Origin: Anastatus disparis | Taxonomy: Eukaryota > Arthropoda > Insecta > Hymenoptera > Eupelmidae | Assembly: GCA_017163975.1 (NCBI GenBank) | Contig: JAFFSR010000249.1 | Coordinates: forward strand, 4,897,001-4,961,000 | Length of the DNA stretch: 64,000 bases | Direction of reading: 5' to 3' | Shown here: positions 1-11,645 of the stretch, in pieces | Numbering within the stretch: the stretch's first letter is position 1 | How the letters are laid out: every line of letters starts with the position of its first letter | Position numbers and translations under genes: made by a program | The notes under the pieces: generated by a model | Databases searched by the model: none | What the model was told of the DNA's origin: nothing | The model's input: the letters and a program-made list of their open reading frames with translations, nothing else

Positions 1-1896
1 CTCCTGACATGCTTCGCTCATCGCAACATACTCAGCTTGACATGTTGAGAGAGCTACGTAAGACTGTTTATGTGTTTTCCAGGCTATTGTATCACCGTAC
101 AATTTAATAACAAAACCACTCGTTGTCAATGATCCTTTGCAATCAGCAAAACTTGCATCTGAGTATCCTTGCATGTTTTCCAGCTTTCCTTCAAACTTTA
201 GTCCTAGACTTTTGGAATATTTCAAGTATCTGCATAAACGTTTTACCATTTTCCATTCTTCTTCAGTTGGATTGTTTTGATGTCTGCTCAATACATTTAC
301 AGTATATGATATATCTGGGCGTACAGTATTTGCAAGATAGAGAAGAGAACCAATTATTTCTCTGTAAGGTCCATTTATCTTATTTGAGACATCATTTACT
401 TGATTTTCTGTTTCTTCTCTTTCACGTCGTTCTCTATTTGGCACTTGACTTGTTACCATTGGTGTTCTTTGCGGATGCATTTCACTATATCCAAAACGTT
501 TAAGTAGATTATTGATGTAACCTTCCAACTTAAGTGTTATAGTATGATTTTGTCTATCTCTTTCAATTTCTATACCTAAGAAGTTCTTTGGTTCTCCTAA
601 GTCAGACATTTCGAATTCCAACATAAATTTCTGTTTAATATCATCTAACTTGTTTTCATCATTGCTAGCTATCAGCATATCATCCACATATAATAACAAT
701 ATTAAGAGCTTATTGTTTTCATGCCATGTAAAGAGGCATGGTTCAGAGTCATGAGAATCTAGATTCAGTTTTTCAGCTGCTTCTGAAAACCTTTCATGCC
801 ATCTCTTCGGACTTATTTTTAATCCATATAAAGCACGTTCGATTTTGCATACTTTGCTTCTTCTTAAATCAAGTGAGCAGTCAATACCTTCGGGTGTTTC
901 CATGTATATTTCATTATCTATTTTGCCATTTAGAAAAGCTGTTTTCACATCCAGCTGTCTTACTTCCAGATTAAGCTTGTTTATTATAACTAGCACGGCT
1001 CTAATTAAAGGCGATCGCGAAACTGGTGCGTAAGTTTCATTCAATTCATATGAATTTTTATCTTTGAAACCTCTTATAACCAGTCGAGCTTTATACTTTT
1101 TGTCTCCATTTGTTCCAACTTTTCTTTTCAGAACCCACCTTGAATCTATAATATTTAGTTTTTCTCCACTAACATTTGATGGTCTATCAACAATTTTCCA
1201 AACCTTGTTCTTTTCCATAGATTGCAGTTCGGACTTAATAGCTTTTTCCCATTCATAATTATCTTCTGATTTCATTGCTTGTTGGTATGAGTTTGGATCA
1301 TTCTGTGTTGTGGCTATAAATGTACTAATTTCTTCATTCTCAAGCAAATTTACATCTGATCCAAGTTCATGTTCTTCTTGAGGTTGTAATTTCTCTTTCC
1401 TTGGACGTCCTCTTTTCCTTTTCTCTCCCTTCGTTTCAGAGATCAAAATTTCTTTTTCATTTTCAAACTGTAAAAACCAATTTTCGCGATCTATTTCTTC
1501 CATTGAGTTGTTCCAATCTTTTATGCTATTTTTGTTGTATCTATCTCCATATACTTGTTTTTCATTGAATCGAGCATCTTTGCTTTCATAGTATTTGCCT
1601 TCTTCCGGTTTTATAAAAATATATCCTGTTGGTTTGTATCCTATTAATACAACTCTTTTGCCCAGCTGATCAAACTTATTTCCAACTTTTCTTTGCACTT
1701 TCATATATGCAATGCAGCCAAAACGTTTAAGTTGTTCTAGATGAAGATTAAAGTTTGGATTTAATTTTTGTAGAGGTGGTATCATATCATTCGAACTGTG
1801 AGGAGTCCTGTTGTAGAAGTATACAGCCGCATTCACTGCTAAATCCCACATACTTTCAGGTAGATTTGTATCGTACATTAGTGCTCTGACTTTCCT
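1..1896 (-). pseudogene. pol: Ty1/copia pol: integrase C-terminus, reverse transcriptase, RNase H (partial)
   Basis: Reading right to left, this frame stays open to the left edge of the window, so the gene is cut off by the window. It begins after an in-frame TAA at 1899-1897 that separates it from the integrase core. In order it shows the integrase tail, a lysine/arginine-rich linker ([13 protein letters not shown] near 1430-1390), the copia-type reverse transcriptase with [11 protein letters not shown] (motif A Asp at 951-949) and [10 protein letters not shown] (catalytic YVDD at 690-679), and an RNase H segment ending in [13 protein letters not shown] at about 50-10. These are family-specific copia motifs. 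The enzyme would copy element RNA into cDNA in a cytoplasmic particle. I saw no further stop in this stretch, so RT itself looks intact although the polyprotein is interrupted. Confidence 0.93.
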
Positions 1897-2490
1897 TTAA
1901 ATGGTCTGATTGAATCGCTCAGCAACACCATTATGCTGAGGTGTATCAGGACTAGCTGTATTTAATTCAGCATCGAACTTATTTAGTACTTCTGTGGTGT
2001 GTCCTCCTGTAAATTCTGTACCTTGGTCACATCGAAGAAAGCAAAATTTTGCATCATATCCTAATGAATTTCTAGTAGATGTGATAAAAATTTCCAAACA
2101 ATATCCAGCTTTAGATTTAGTTTTCATAGGGTATGCCATTGCTGCTCTTGAAAAATCATCAATAAATACTGAAATAAATTTATATCCTTTGGGGTGTGAA
2201 GCAGGTTTTATTGGACCCATTAAGTCGGAATGAACTATTTGTAGAGGTTTTGTGGCTCTCTGTCTAGTCGAGCTAAGAGGTAATCTATTGAACTTTGATA
2301 CTATACATGCTTCACATTCTTTAATTGAATCATCGAATACTACTTCTTTTAGTCCTTTTATATTTGGAAATTTCTTTTGAAATTCTTTTAAGTATTTCAA
2401 GGAAGCATGACCTAACCTTACATGCCATAGCATTTTATTATTGACTTTGTAACAATCTTCATCTGTATTTTCTGTTTTTACTTTTTCCAT
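1897..2490 (-). pseudogene. Ty1/copia integrase (GAG-pre-integrase zinc domain plus DDE core)
   Basis: 197-residue open segment. WHVRLGHAS near the N-terminus plus a downstream CEAC is the HHCC zinc domain that precedes copia integrases. The catalytic triad is visible: Asp in HSDLMGP (2226-2224), Asp in RCDQGTEF (2028-2026), Glu in NGVAERFNQ (1920-1918). The last two are 35 residues apart, the standard D-35-E spacing. The frame equals that of the RT segment, so only one TAA codon breaks integrase from RT. Upstream, the protease frame differs, with at least one frameshift between 2561 and 2490. The catalytic residues survive, so inactivation is through frame breaks rather than active-site loss. 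Confidence 0.93.
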
Positions 2491-2560
2491 CTTGTTTATT
2501 TTTAGGTATTTAAGTGTATTCGTAAATTCGAGTATCTAAGGTGTTCTTCATTATTGAAAT

Positions 2561-3430
2561 TCATTTTCTTTTGTTCATCAATCTTTTTATTAATTTCTTC
2601 CTTTTTAGTGTCAAGCTTTTTAGTGTCAACAACAATTTGCTGACTTTAGATTTGCATGTTTCTTCATCATTATTCGAGCTGCTGGATTCCAATGTTATAA
2701 TCCAAAAGGGTTTTCCATAAATTCCTGAAATTAGTGTTTCTTGTGATTGTGGATCAAAAATATCTATGCATTTATTATCTAAATAAATGCTCAATCCTTC
2801 ATCAACGAATTTCCGAAGTGAAAGTAAGTTTTCCGACAATGTATTAGCATAAATTACATTATATAAATTCGATAATTTGTTATTAACATGTCCTGAGATC
2901 TGACCAACTCCCTCCGATTTTATTGTTGCGTGATCATCCTTATTTGCACATTTAACTTCGGTTTTGATGTTTTCGTTGAGTGTTCTAAAAATTAACCTAC
3001 AATTTGACATGTGCTCCATAGCACCCGAATCTGCCAGAAATCTAACTAACTGATTTTCACTACTTTGGCCTATTGTATCGAGCTTATCTTTTGTAAGTAG
3101 ACCTACGCACTCACCATTTTTTAATTTTGATTCTGGTCCACCTTTCATTTTATTATTTCTAGTGATACTTGATTTACCACTTCCTCGTAAGTGACTTCGA
3201 CCTCGATTTTTGTCAAACTTATATCGTTTAGTGTCACCGCGAGTTTGTGCGTAGTCTATTTTTTGCTTTTTAGTGAAACGATTTGTCACCCTTTTTCTAT
3301 CCCTAAAACAATGAAAATTATCATACCTTCTTTGCTGCTCATTTTCTTTCAAAATCTTTTCCAGCTGTGCATTTGAATACGGACAGTCCGCACGGATATG
3401 ACCCTCATACCGCTTGCAACGGAAACACAT
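2561..3430 (-). pseudogene. Ty1/copia nucleocapsid zinc knuckle and aspartic protease
   Basis: 289-residue segment. It opens with a zinc knuckle, CFRCKRYEGHIRADC, that has five residues rather than the usual four between the second Cys and the His, so zinc binding may be weakened. A basic stretch follows (RGRSHLRGSGK), then the retroviral-type aspartic protease with VRFLADSGAMEHM (active-site DSG). The C-terminal end runs into a shifted frame (TLKSLTLKRKKLIKR) and stops at 2561. In the neighbouring frame the same DNA reads as a Lys/Glu-rich helix, so a frameshift lies near 2640. The product would mature the Gag-Pol polyprotein. Confidence 0.85.
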
Positions 3431-4084
3431 TTTTCCTTTTCTTGTACATTAGTCTTTGTAATGACCTTTATTACCGCAGTTTACACATTGGATTCCTGGA
3501 TGTGGCACATAGTATGAGGTCACACCGCCGGTGCTGTCTTTTTGTCCAGCTGCTTTTTCTTCATCTCGAGCTGCATCCTGTTAAAGAATATAATCTTTTA
3601 GTTGATTTAGAGTTAGCATTTCTCCAGTAGCATTTTTGTTAAATATTTGAAAATCTCTAACTTTTGGGTTATTAGTAACTATAGCTTCAAAGAAAGCATC
3701 TCTGATCTCAATTTCAGACAAATTTGGAGTTTGAGGTAGTTTATTATATAATCGAACTATTTTATCAAATCTATCCCAGAAGACCGAGGCCTTTTCTTTA
3801 TTTGGGTTATACTTGATTTTATGTAACTGTTTCCTCAAGCTGGTTGTAGTAAGTGCTGATTCGGAAGTTTTAAAACGTTTAATTTCTTTTAACATCTCTA
3901 CTGGACCACGAATCTGAGAAACCTTAAAATGATAGGATTTGTCTATTCTATTTATAAGAATATCTCTGACTCTAATTTTGTCTTTTTCCAACTTAGCAGA
4001 ATCTACAACACGGTCCAATCCAGCTGAGAAATCAATCACATATAATAAATCGCGAATTGTCAATTCTGAATTCAAGTAATCCAT
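3431..4084 (-). pseudogene. gag: Ty1/copia Gag (capsid-like, UBN2 type) with two in-frame stops
   Basis: The 3581-4084 part encodes 167 residues resembling copia Gag: helical, ending in KVRDFQIFNKN and LNQLKDYIL. A TAA at 3583-3581 ends it, but the same frame resumes and carries a first zinc knuckle, CVNCGNKGHYKD, in which a TAA (3451-3449) replaces the residue before the last Cys. It then continues in frame into the second knuckle of the protease segment. Gag would have had two zinc knuckles, and both stops are single-codon changes. The frame is also open upstream of the Met at 4084, so that Met is only a formal start. Confidence 0.8.
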
Positions 4085-4286
4085 AAAAGAATCAATATCT
4101 GAATCTGGAGTTAATTTAAATTCTCTACGTATTGTACTATCTTTATTATTAACTTCAATTTGAATTTTATCAGTTAAGTTTGAATTATTATTTATTAAAT
4201 TTATTTTTCCTAATTATTTTTGGATTACTTGAGTTATATAATTTTTATTTAAAATTCCATCAGTTTCTTCAGTGGAATTTGTATTG

Positions 4287-4877
4287 TCACTCAAGCTTGT
4301 TACTTACCTCAGGTCCTTTTTTATCTCCAGCTGATTGATATTCTTCATACTTCTCTTTGACCCATTTATTGACTTTATTCTCGATCCAATTTAACCTATC
4401 ATCAATAGAGCATCTGAAATTTGATATGACCAGTGCCGTCTGGTCCATATTCTCATAGGATTCCTCCCTTATACTCCCAATATCTCTCTGCATTTTCTCC
4501 AGCTTTTCCATGATTTCTGTAAACATATTAAAATTATTATACATTTCCGTTTCAGGATCTGTATAAGAGTTTAGATTAAAATTGGATTCACTGAATGAAT
4601 CTACTTTTAGTGCCCTTGTTCTCTTACGGAGTTTATTCAGATTCAAATCCAGTTTGACTTTTTCTGTCATTTTAATAACTGGGGTGGATTTATTACCTTG
4701 CAATTTAAGATTCAGCTCGTCATTAGAGCTCTGCGAACCTTGTTGCGTCTCGAACTTAGGAACATCCAACTTATCTCGCGGTGCACCTTTATCCTCCCTT
4801 ACATCCAGCTTTTTGGGCCGAGCCTCTTTCAGTTGGCTTGAAGTGGGCTCCTCAGTCAAAGCCACCTCCTTGACCAT
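4287..4877 (-). pseudogene. Probable N-terminal Gag segment of the copia element
   Basis: 196-residue charged protein (Lys/Glu/Asp-rich) with a likely coiled coil near residues 115-180 (EIMEKLEKMQRDIGSIREE). It lies directly upstream of Gag on the same strand but in another frame, with about 200 bp of broken coding sequence between. I do not recognise a defined domain. Position and composition suggest the start of the element's Gag polyprotein. It could instead be a separate short ORF in the leader. Confidence 0.5.
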
Positions 4878-4984
4878 TGATTTATCTATTTCTCTTCTTA
4901 CCGAGTCCAGCAGCTCCTCATTGACATTAGATAAATCTGTAATTCAATTATTTAATGAGTTATAATTCTTCAAGGTACACCACT

Positions 4985-6422
4985 AAAAAAAATAGAGACT
5001 CACATAAATTAAATTATAATATATAATCACTCAATTAACGTACAACAATTAATATATTATTATATATTTAAGGCTGGTATTTATAAATAAAAGACTCACT
5101 TAATTAACGTACAACAATTAATAGAGTAAAGCTTACAGCCTGTATCGGTACACGCAGTGTAGCAGCAACAACATACACCACACCACATGCACCGGCCAAC
5201 AAGATTTGAATCTGAATTGCATGCATAAATTGTATTAAATTAATTTTTTTTTTAAATCAATTTAATTTTCAAGCTTTTTAATCAAGCAAATTTTACCTAT
5301 AGGATATTCAACGCCTGAAGACGTAATTATAAAAATCTCTCCTTCACTATTCACTTCAGGATACATCCCTTCTCCAGGATGTCTTTCAGAGATTTGTAGC
5401 TCCTGATCTTGCAGAAGCAAAAACAACCTGACGTTCCTCTCGTCTGTTAATAATTCAAAATTATTAATTTTAGATTTATACAAAACAAAAGAAAAATTAA
5501 ATTAATCAAGCTATTCATAAAGTAATACATATTCCATCTTAATACGCGTAGAATACGCACGTATGTACATTATCGTATAAAAAAAAAATTATACATAAAT
5601 GTATACATACACATACACATGCATGTATTTTTAATTTAATTCGTTCAACTCGTTCAGAGTATATTTGGGCATCATTTTATACATACAGTTAATTCTGTAG
5701 TCAAGTTACTCCCTCTTTACGAGAACGAACGCTAAAAGAAGAGGAGAAAGAATATGAGAGAGAGAGAAAGAGAGAGAGAGAAATAAACATGGCCGCCACA
5801 CACGTCCACACACGTCCAGCAAAAACAAAAGAAATAATTCCCTTTTCTTTTTTTTTATATTAAAAATTTTAATTGACGATTCTCTTTTTTTTATAATAAA
5901 AAAAAATTTTAAACAATTTTCTTTTTCCTGATTTTATCTTTAAAATTCAGTAATCACCCTCTGTAAAAATTCCTCACTTCTAAATTTTTAACAAACAAAA
6001 TTTTCAATAAAATAAAATTTTTAATAAAATAAACAATCATTTCCATTAATAAAAACTTTCAATTTTCAAACAACAAAATTTAAAGATTCAAATTCAAATT
6101 AAATTTAAAGACAATTTCCAACAATGAATCCTCCACCGGCAGTAAAGAAAACTCACACTGAGACTTAGGGACGTCAAACATTTTCCTATCCTGGTCAGCC
6201 GACATTCCACCAACAAGATTTGACAACCTAAGAAAAGATTCAAACTGCAAAACTCCAACAGCAAAACTGCCAGCTAAAACACAAGCAATTCAATATGGCT
6301 GCTCGCGACGCTCTCAAACTAAAATGTAAAACTCTCCTCTTTCTTCTCCTTCCTTCTTATGGCACCAACACTACAGCCTTTTTTAAAGAAACACAAAAAG
6401 AAAACACGCGCTGTTAAAGCGT
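4985..6422. other. Copia leader region, no convincing gene
   Basis: Between the Gag ORFs and the primer site. It holds a degenerate direct repeat containing TTAACGTACAACAATTAATA (5035-5056 and 5103-5123), a purine-rich GAGAGA tract at about 5755-5783 and an ATACATACACATACACATGC stretch near 5600. A minus-strand ORF of 73 residues (5262-5483) has no recognisable domain and may be chance. A leader of about 1.5 kb is long for copia and may include insertions I cannot delimit. Confidence 0.45.
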
Positions 6423-6437
6423 GCCTGGCCTATAACC
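6423..6437 (-). promoter_or_regulatory. Copia primer-binding site (half-tRNA iMet type)
   Basis: Immediately inside the LTR, in element orientation, the sequence reads GGTTATAGGCCAGGC. Drosophila copia and relatives prime from an internally cleaved initiator-Met tRNA, whose complement begins GGTTATGGGCCCAG. The match is near-perfect and in exactly the expected position. Confidence 0.75.
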
Positions 6438-6608
6438 TGTTGAAATATATTTATTAAAAGAGAACAATTTTTTAATAATAAGTACAAAATATTTATATAT
6501 CGATCTTAGTAACGGAGCGTGGCTCTATGTGCGAAAGCTAGCTTTTAACTGGCAGCTTTGTGTAATCAAGGCGATGACCGCTGTTGAGCCGTAGCGCTGC
6601 AACCAACA
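6438..6608 (-). repeat. 5' LTR of the copia element
   Basis: In element orientation it starts TGTTGG and ends TTTCAACA, giving the canonical TG...CA termini, and it abuts the primer site. It is 171 bp, short but within the copia range. It contains a TATA-like ATATATAAAT (about 6502-6493) and an AATAAA near its 3' end (6456-6451), as expected of a promoter and poly(A) signal. The partner 3' LTR lies outside the window, so LTR divergence and the 5-bp target duplication cannot be read. Confidence 0.75.
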
Positions 6609-7434
6609 AAACATAAGCACAGAATGGCGGAGCAACTTCAGAGTGATGCCGCTCGCTTATTCTTGACAGTTCTCTTTAGTTTCAAATTATTCTGAACTGT
6701 TCAAAACTGTTTAAAACTGTTCAAAACTATTCAAAACGTCCCAAATTTTACACTTATAAAATATTTTGAACAGTTTTAAACAGATTCAAATTGTTTTAAA
6801 AAATTTTTAATAATTTTAAACTATTTCAAACAGTAATACACATTTTATATTTCCACTAGGGTAACAAAAAATAAAAAGAAAGCCCCATCTTGTATCATAA
6901 AAAGTGATATTTTTCTTGATAAGCAAAAATTATTTATGTTACTTGGTTTTTAAGAAAACCTTAAAAAATTTAAAAATTAAAAATTAACAAAGAATTAATT
7001 CTGTCTTTCTTTATATTGCTGAATCCAGAATGATCTGCCCGAATTTGAGTAAAGTCCATGATTCGGAGGTCTGATACTCACCTAATTAGTTCTAGTCTTT
7101 GTTTCACAATACCAATAGTCTTCAACAACATGAAAAATTTTTATAATGATTTTATTTTGTATATTTTTTTGACAATGTTCTAAGAAAATCATTATGGGAG
7201 CTATTAGAGCAAATTAAGAACTCTAATTTTATACCTTTTTTTAAAATAAATAATTATTTTTTTAGGGAAAATAAAAAATTTCATTTAGATTAAAATCTAT
7301 AGAAGAAGAATTCTTTCAACTACCGGCTATGTTTTAATGTAATATTTGCAATAGAAAAACATGAAAAGTCTAATAATTCAAAAATATGAATTTTTTTTCC
7401 TTTTTTATTCAAATGATACGTCAGTAATATTTTA
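6609..7434. repeat. Short-motif repeats and a diverged copy of the 22.2-kb palindrome module
   Basis: 6690-6840 contains several copies of a TTCAAAACTGTT-like motif, direct and inverted (GAACAGTTTTAAACAG). 6863-6967 (GAAAGCCCCATCTTGTAT ... TTTTTAAGAAAACCTT) is a diverged single copy of the module repeated four times in the palindrome at 22241-22932. The rest (about 6968-7434) is AT-rich with no gene I can support. Confidence 0.5.
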
Positions 7435-7438
7435 TTAA

Positions 7439-7973
7439 GGGGAGACACAAGTAAAACACACAAAAAATGAGGTTTTTTAGTTTTAACTTTCGATCCTTAG
7501 CACCTACAATGTTATCCATGCGTAATGTTGTTCAAAATCATCTAAAGAATCTATAAAAAAATTTTCAGCTCGAAATATTAAAAACTGTGGGACTAGTTCC
7601 ATTTTAACGCTTCCTCATTTATCACTGAATCAAGCAGTCGTTAGTTTTAACTTTTGATCCGTAGCACCTACAATGTTATCCATGCGTAATGTTGTTCAAA
7701 ATCATCTAAAGAATCTATAAAAAAATTTTCAGCTCGAAATATTAAAAACTGTGGGACTAGTTCCATTTTAACGCTTCCTCATTTATCACTGAATCAAGCA
7801 GTCGTTAAAATGGAACTAGTCCCACAGTTTTTAGTATTTCGAGTTGAAAATTTTTTTATAGATTCTTTAGATGATTTTGAACAACATTACGCATGGATAA
7901 CATTGTAGGTGCTACGGATCAAAAGTTAAAACTAAAAAACCTCATTTTTTGTGTGTTGTACTTGTGTCTCCCC
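7439..7973. mobile_element. Fold-back MITE with TTAA target duplication
   Basis: 535-bp element beginning GGGGAGACACAAGTA and ending in its complement TACTTGTGTCTCCCC. It is flanked by TTAA on both sides (7435-7438 and 7974-7977), the target used by piggyBac-type transposases. A 164-bp unit is present twice in direct orientation (7477-7640 and 7641-7804) and once inverted (7805-7973). No coding capacity. The terminus does not match the CCC start of canonical piggyBac, so superfamily is an inference from the target site. Confidence 0.8.
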
Positions 7974-7977
7974 TTAA

Positions 7978-9698
7978 ATTCATTAATTTTGCTTATGTGT
8001 TATTTTTTTCAATCATTCATGAATATATTGCTGACTTTCTGTATTGCATATCGTAAAAATTTTAATCGAGAGCAACTCAATTCGAATTTTACGAGATTCC
8101 TGAAATAAAATGATACGTCGATGAAATCTATACATTGATAAGAAATTTAGTTTTCAAATTTAATGTCGACAGACTTGATTTAATAAATAAATCACTCACA
8201 AATTAGTCAAGTAAGATCTTTTATAGGTTTCAAATGGTTATTATTATTATTATTATTATTATTATCATTATTATTATTATCATAACATTATAATGTAAGA
8301 TATTAAATTGAAAAGGCTAAAGAAAATGGATAAGTAGCTGCAGAAACAATTTCTCAATTGTTGAATATTCAGTGAATTACTTATTATCTATAATCATATT
8401 ATGAATAAATGATAGTATGACCTTAGAATCAGTTTTCCCAAAAACTTCTGAGAAACTGTTTTCCCATAGTTAAAACTTTCTCGATCTTCAACGTATCAAT
8501 TAAATGTAATAGTCATTTTATTATTGTAATATTTATCGCAGTATGAATTCTTCAACAATTATAATTCTTGTTAATGGTAGTTAATGGTAAAGAGAGTTTT
8601 GAAAATTTTCTTTTATTTTATATTCTACTGGAGTAATTCCAAACAAGAGTATTTTGATATCATTTTGATCATCATTATTATTAGTAGTAGTAGTATTACC
8701 ATTATCATTACTTCTTAAATTACTACATATGCTTGAAAAAAGTAACAAGATGTGTGTTTTGTAAGGTTCTAAAGTTATTTTTTAAAAATAAAGCTGACTT
8801 TTATAAAATAAACCTCTAGATCTGTAAAAATAATTTTTAAAATTGGGATCAACCAAGTTATGAATCTTCTTGAAACTTAAACATAAGCTCCAATGAGTTG
8901 ATAAATCCGAAACACGAAGGCGAGCTACAACAGACCAGTGAGAGATGATAAAAACGGAAAGGGTTATGGTTTTGATAAAAATACCGAGTTTTTTTGGAAA
9001 TTACTTTATAAAACTAATAATACCTATTTGCCCACTCCAAAAACTTGATGATTTGTGTAATTTTCGACAAGAAATCCATTTTTCATGGTTAGAAGACGAA
9101 AAAATTTGATGGTCGTGTATTTAAGCTATTTTTTACTTTAAAATTGACAAAAAAGTTCCTTGAAAGGGCTATGATGGTGGAAATGTTTAATTTTTTAAAA
9201 AGTTCGTAAAATTTCATAAACATTATATATTTAAAATATTTTTAGTCAGGCGCGCCATTCTCGCGCTATTTAGAGTGGAAAAAACGAATTTTTTGACAAA
9301 ATCGCGTTTTTGACCAGCTTTGGATGTTTATATCTCAGAAATTATGGCCTAAAATAATCTGAAAAAATTTTTGGTTTTTCAGGGCACAAAAACAAACATT
9401 TTAAGCTAATAAAAAAATTTTGTCTGTTCCGCTTGACGTGGAATCGCCCATATATATATACACATATGTATTATGGATATATACTTATCACCACTTATGT
9501 ATACACTGTAAAGAAATAAGGCACCACTGCTACGCGTGTGCTTGCTTCCACGGCGACGCACGATTCTTTTCTTACTCTTGCTGTCTCACTCACACTCTAG
9601 CCGCGCTCTACTGATATTAAATTTAAAATTTTTAAGCTTTTTATCGTCTAAAATCTTAAATTCTTCCAATTTTGTTTCACAAAGGGGAACATTAAATT
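7978..9698. other. AT-rich DNA without a recognisable gene
   Basis: Contains an (ATT)n microsatellite (8237-8282) and weaker ATT/AGT runs near 8668-8700. 8880-9620 is somewhat less AT-rich and may be a decayed repeat, since GCTTGACGTGGAATCGCCC at about 9429-9448 reads like a transposon terminus, but I found no partner. The short ORFs here show no domain. Confidence 0.4.
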
Positions 9699-10369
9699 TG
9701 TGACGTTGCAAATAGACGTCCAGCTACTCCCGAAAACGCCAAAATTATTTATTTATTTGCCAAATTCATAAAAATCTGCAAAGGGAATTCGTTGGAAAAT
9801 TGAATCCTTCGTCCGGGGTGAAGGTCAAGATATTAAACAAAAGGAAATAGGAAAATTACACTATTTTCAATTAATTGTTAATTGAACACGCAAAAAATGC
9901 AAGATTATCTTTTTTATTAACAATTGGTTTTAATGACTATTACACAAATCACACTAATAAAATTTTCGCTATTATCTGATTATTCTCTAAAATTTAATCA
10001 CTTTTGTTAATCACAATACATTTATTCAAATAAATCACGTTAGTTACATTGACAAGTTCTCTGTTTCGGCGCTATATCTATCTATTTCACTCACTCTCTG
10101 TCTCACTCATTCTTTTTGTTAGCTATGGCACTACTAATATAATCTTTGTATAGTGCGTCGCACGGCTAAGTTCTCGTTCTCTCTTAACATACGGTCGCAA
10201 GCTTACTATATCTAAAAGCCGGCGAGTTATCTTCCTTTTTTCACGACAACAGTGGCTCTCTTCGTGAAATCGACTGAACGGCGCAAATGCTCGCTCAATT
10301 CCGCAAGCAAATGAAATTTACAAAAAAATTGAATATCAAAATTTCGATTTTCTTTTCACAATTCCCACA
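9699..10369 (-). repeat. Candidate 3' LTR of the BEL/Pao element
   Basis: Downstream of the BEL/Pao integrase in element orientation. The segment reads TGTGGGAATTG at its start and GCAACGTCACA at its end, so it has TG...CA termini with short TGTG/CACA inverted ends. It is 671 bp, a normal BEL LTR size. No second LTR is in the window because the element is truncated, so the boundaries are a proposal only. Confidence 0.35.
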
Positions 10370-10881
10370 CTTTTATATATAAATCTATACTAATAAAAAT
10401 TTTTTCTTTCTCGCTACTAAATAACTAATTAAAATCCACGAATTTTACAGAATTTTTTCGCACGTTCACTCAAAATAATTATTACCCCACTTCTCTCTGA
10501 TTTCCTTAAGAACAATTAATATTTTAAACAAGAACTTTACAAAATCAACTACGCACAATTATATTGATTCTACGTTTACACAAAAACGCAGAGAAACAAA
10601 TATTTCTTTTAATGTATACCTTTTTCGTGCTCTCTTTCTCTCTTTCTCGCTTTATCTCGCTCTGTCTCTTTCCTTTAATTGGCTCTGTTCGATTGCCTCT
10701 AATGTCCTGGTTATCGACGCAACTCGTTGTGAGAGAGAGCGTAATTGGCTGGGCTTAGATTAAAATCGGCAAGAGAAATGTTAGAAATTTCTAACAAAGC
10801 AGCGCTAATAAAAGAATAAACTTCACAAAACAGGTACTATTTAATACACTTAAAAAAAATAACTTATTTTTCCATTTGGAT
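10370..10881. other. Spacer between integrase end and candidate LTR
   Basis: Where the integrase C-terminal tail would normally continue there is low-complexity pyrimidine-rich DNA (CTCTTTCTCTCTTTCTCGC at about 10630-10648) and no open frame with family similarity. The C-terminus has probably decayed or been replaced. Confidence 0.3.
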
Positions 10882-11645
10882 TTACTCTTCAGGCACTGAA
10901 ATAAAATTTTTCCCTGGTAAGAAATTGAAAGGTCTACCTATAAGAAGGTGAGCAAGGATTATAGAAAGAGGGTCATTGGGATCAGCTGAAAGAGTGCACG
11001 AAAGTTGTGAATTTAAGATTAGTTCTTTTTCAATCAACAAAGTGTTAATTTGTTCGTATGTTAATTTCTGACCTTTAAGAACCCGTTTTAAATGGTGTTT
11101 AAAACTCTTCACAGCTGCTACCCAAATTCCTCCAAAATGTGGCGATGTAGAAGGATTAAAATGCCACTTTATACGTTTATGTGAAGCATAGTTTTCAATT
11201 GTCTGAGTAAAAGAAGGAGTAGCGAGAAGATTATAGATTCCGCTAAGCTCTTCATTTGCTCCTACAAAATTAATCCCATTATCTGAATAAACATATTCTG
11301 GAAACCCTCGACGACCTATAAATCTACGAAATGCTGCTAGAAAACCAGTTAAAAGATCGGTTGCTAACTCTATGTGGACTGCCTTAGATATTATACAAAT
11401 AAAAACGCAGCCGTAAGTTGTGAGGAATGACCTATTACGATCTTCCTTTTATTTAATTATAATGGGACTAAAAAAATCTACTCCAGTACAATTAAATGCT
11501 GGTAATTTTTCAACTCACTACTTTGGGTAAATTTGCCATTCGCGCGTGTATGATCTTTGGTTTTTGACATTGACAAAGTACGCAATGTCGAATGATGTTT
11601 CTAACCTGATCTTTATCGTTAAGAATCCAATACCTTCGTTAAATA
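10882..11645 (-). pseudogene. BEL/Pao integrase
   Basis: Decayed integrase, read on the minus strand. The zinc-binding region (VRNIIRHCVLCQC, about 11625-11585) is followed by stops. Then come THTGVDYF-like CTGVDFFSPI (first catalytic Asp), a TAA at about 11452, SKAVHIELATDL, YSDNGINFVGA (second Asp), WHFNPSTSPHFGGIW and the conserved tail VKSFKHHLKRVLKGQKLTYE ... HLLIGRPF. In the family the residue after GGIW is the catalytic Glu. Here the codon at 11120-11118 is GTA (Val), so catalysis would be lost even without the stops. Neighbouring RNase H and RT remnants are in standard BEL order. Confidence 0.88.

Noticed and set aside
123..1258. Plus-strand ORFs at the left end
   Set aside because: They are antisense shadows of the copia RT/RNase H frame, which has clear motifs.
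5262..5483. 73-codon minus ORF in the copia leader
   Set aside because: No domain, not in frame with Gag and separated from it by several hundred bases. Mentioned within the leader but not called as a gene.
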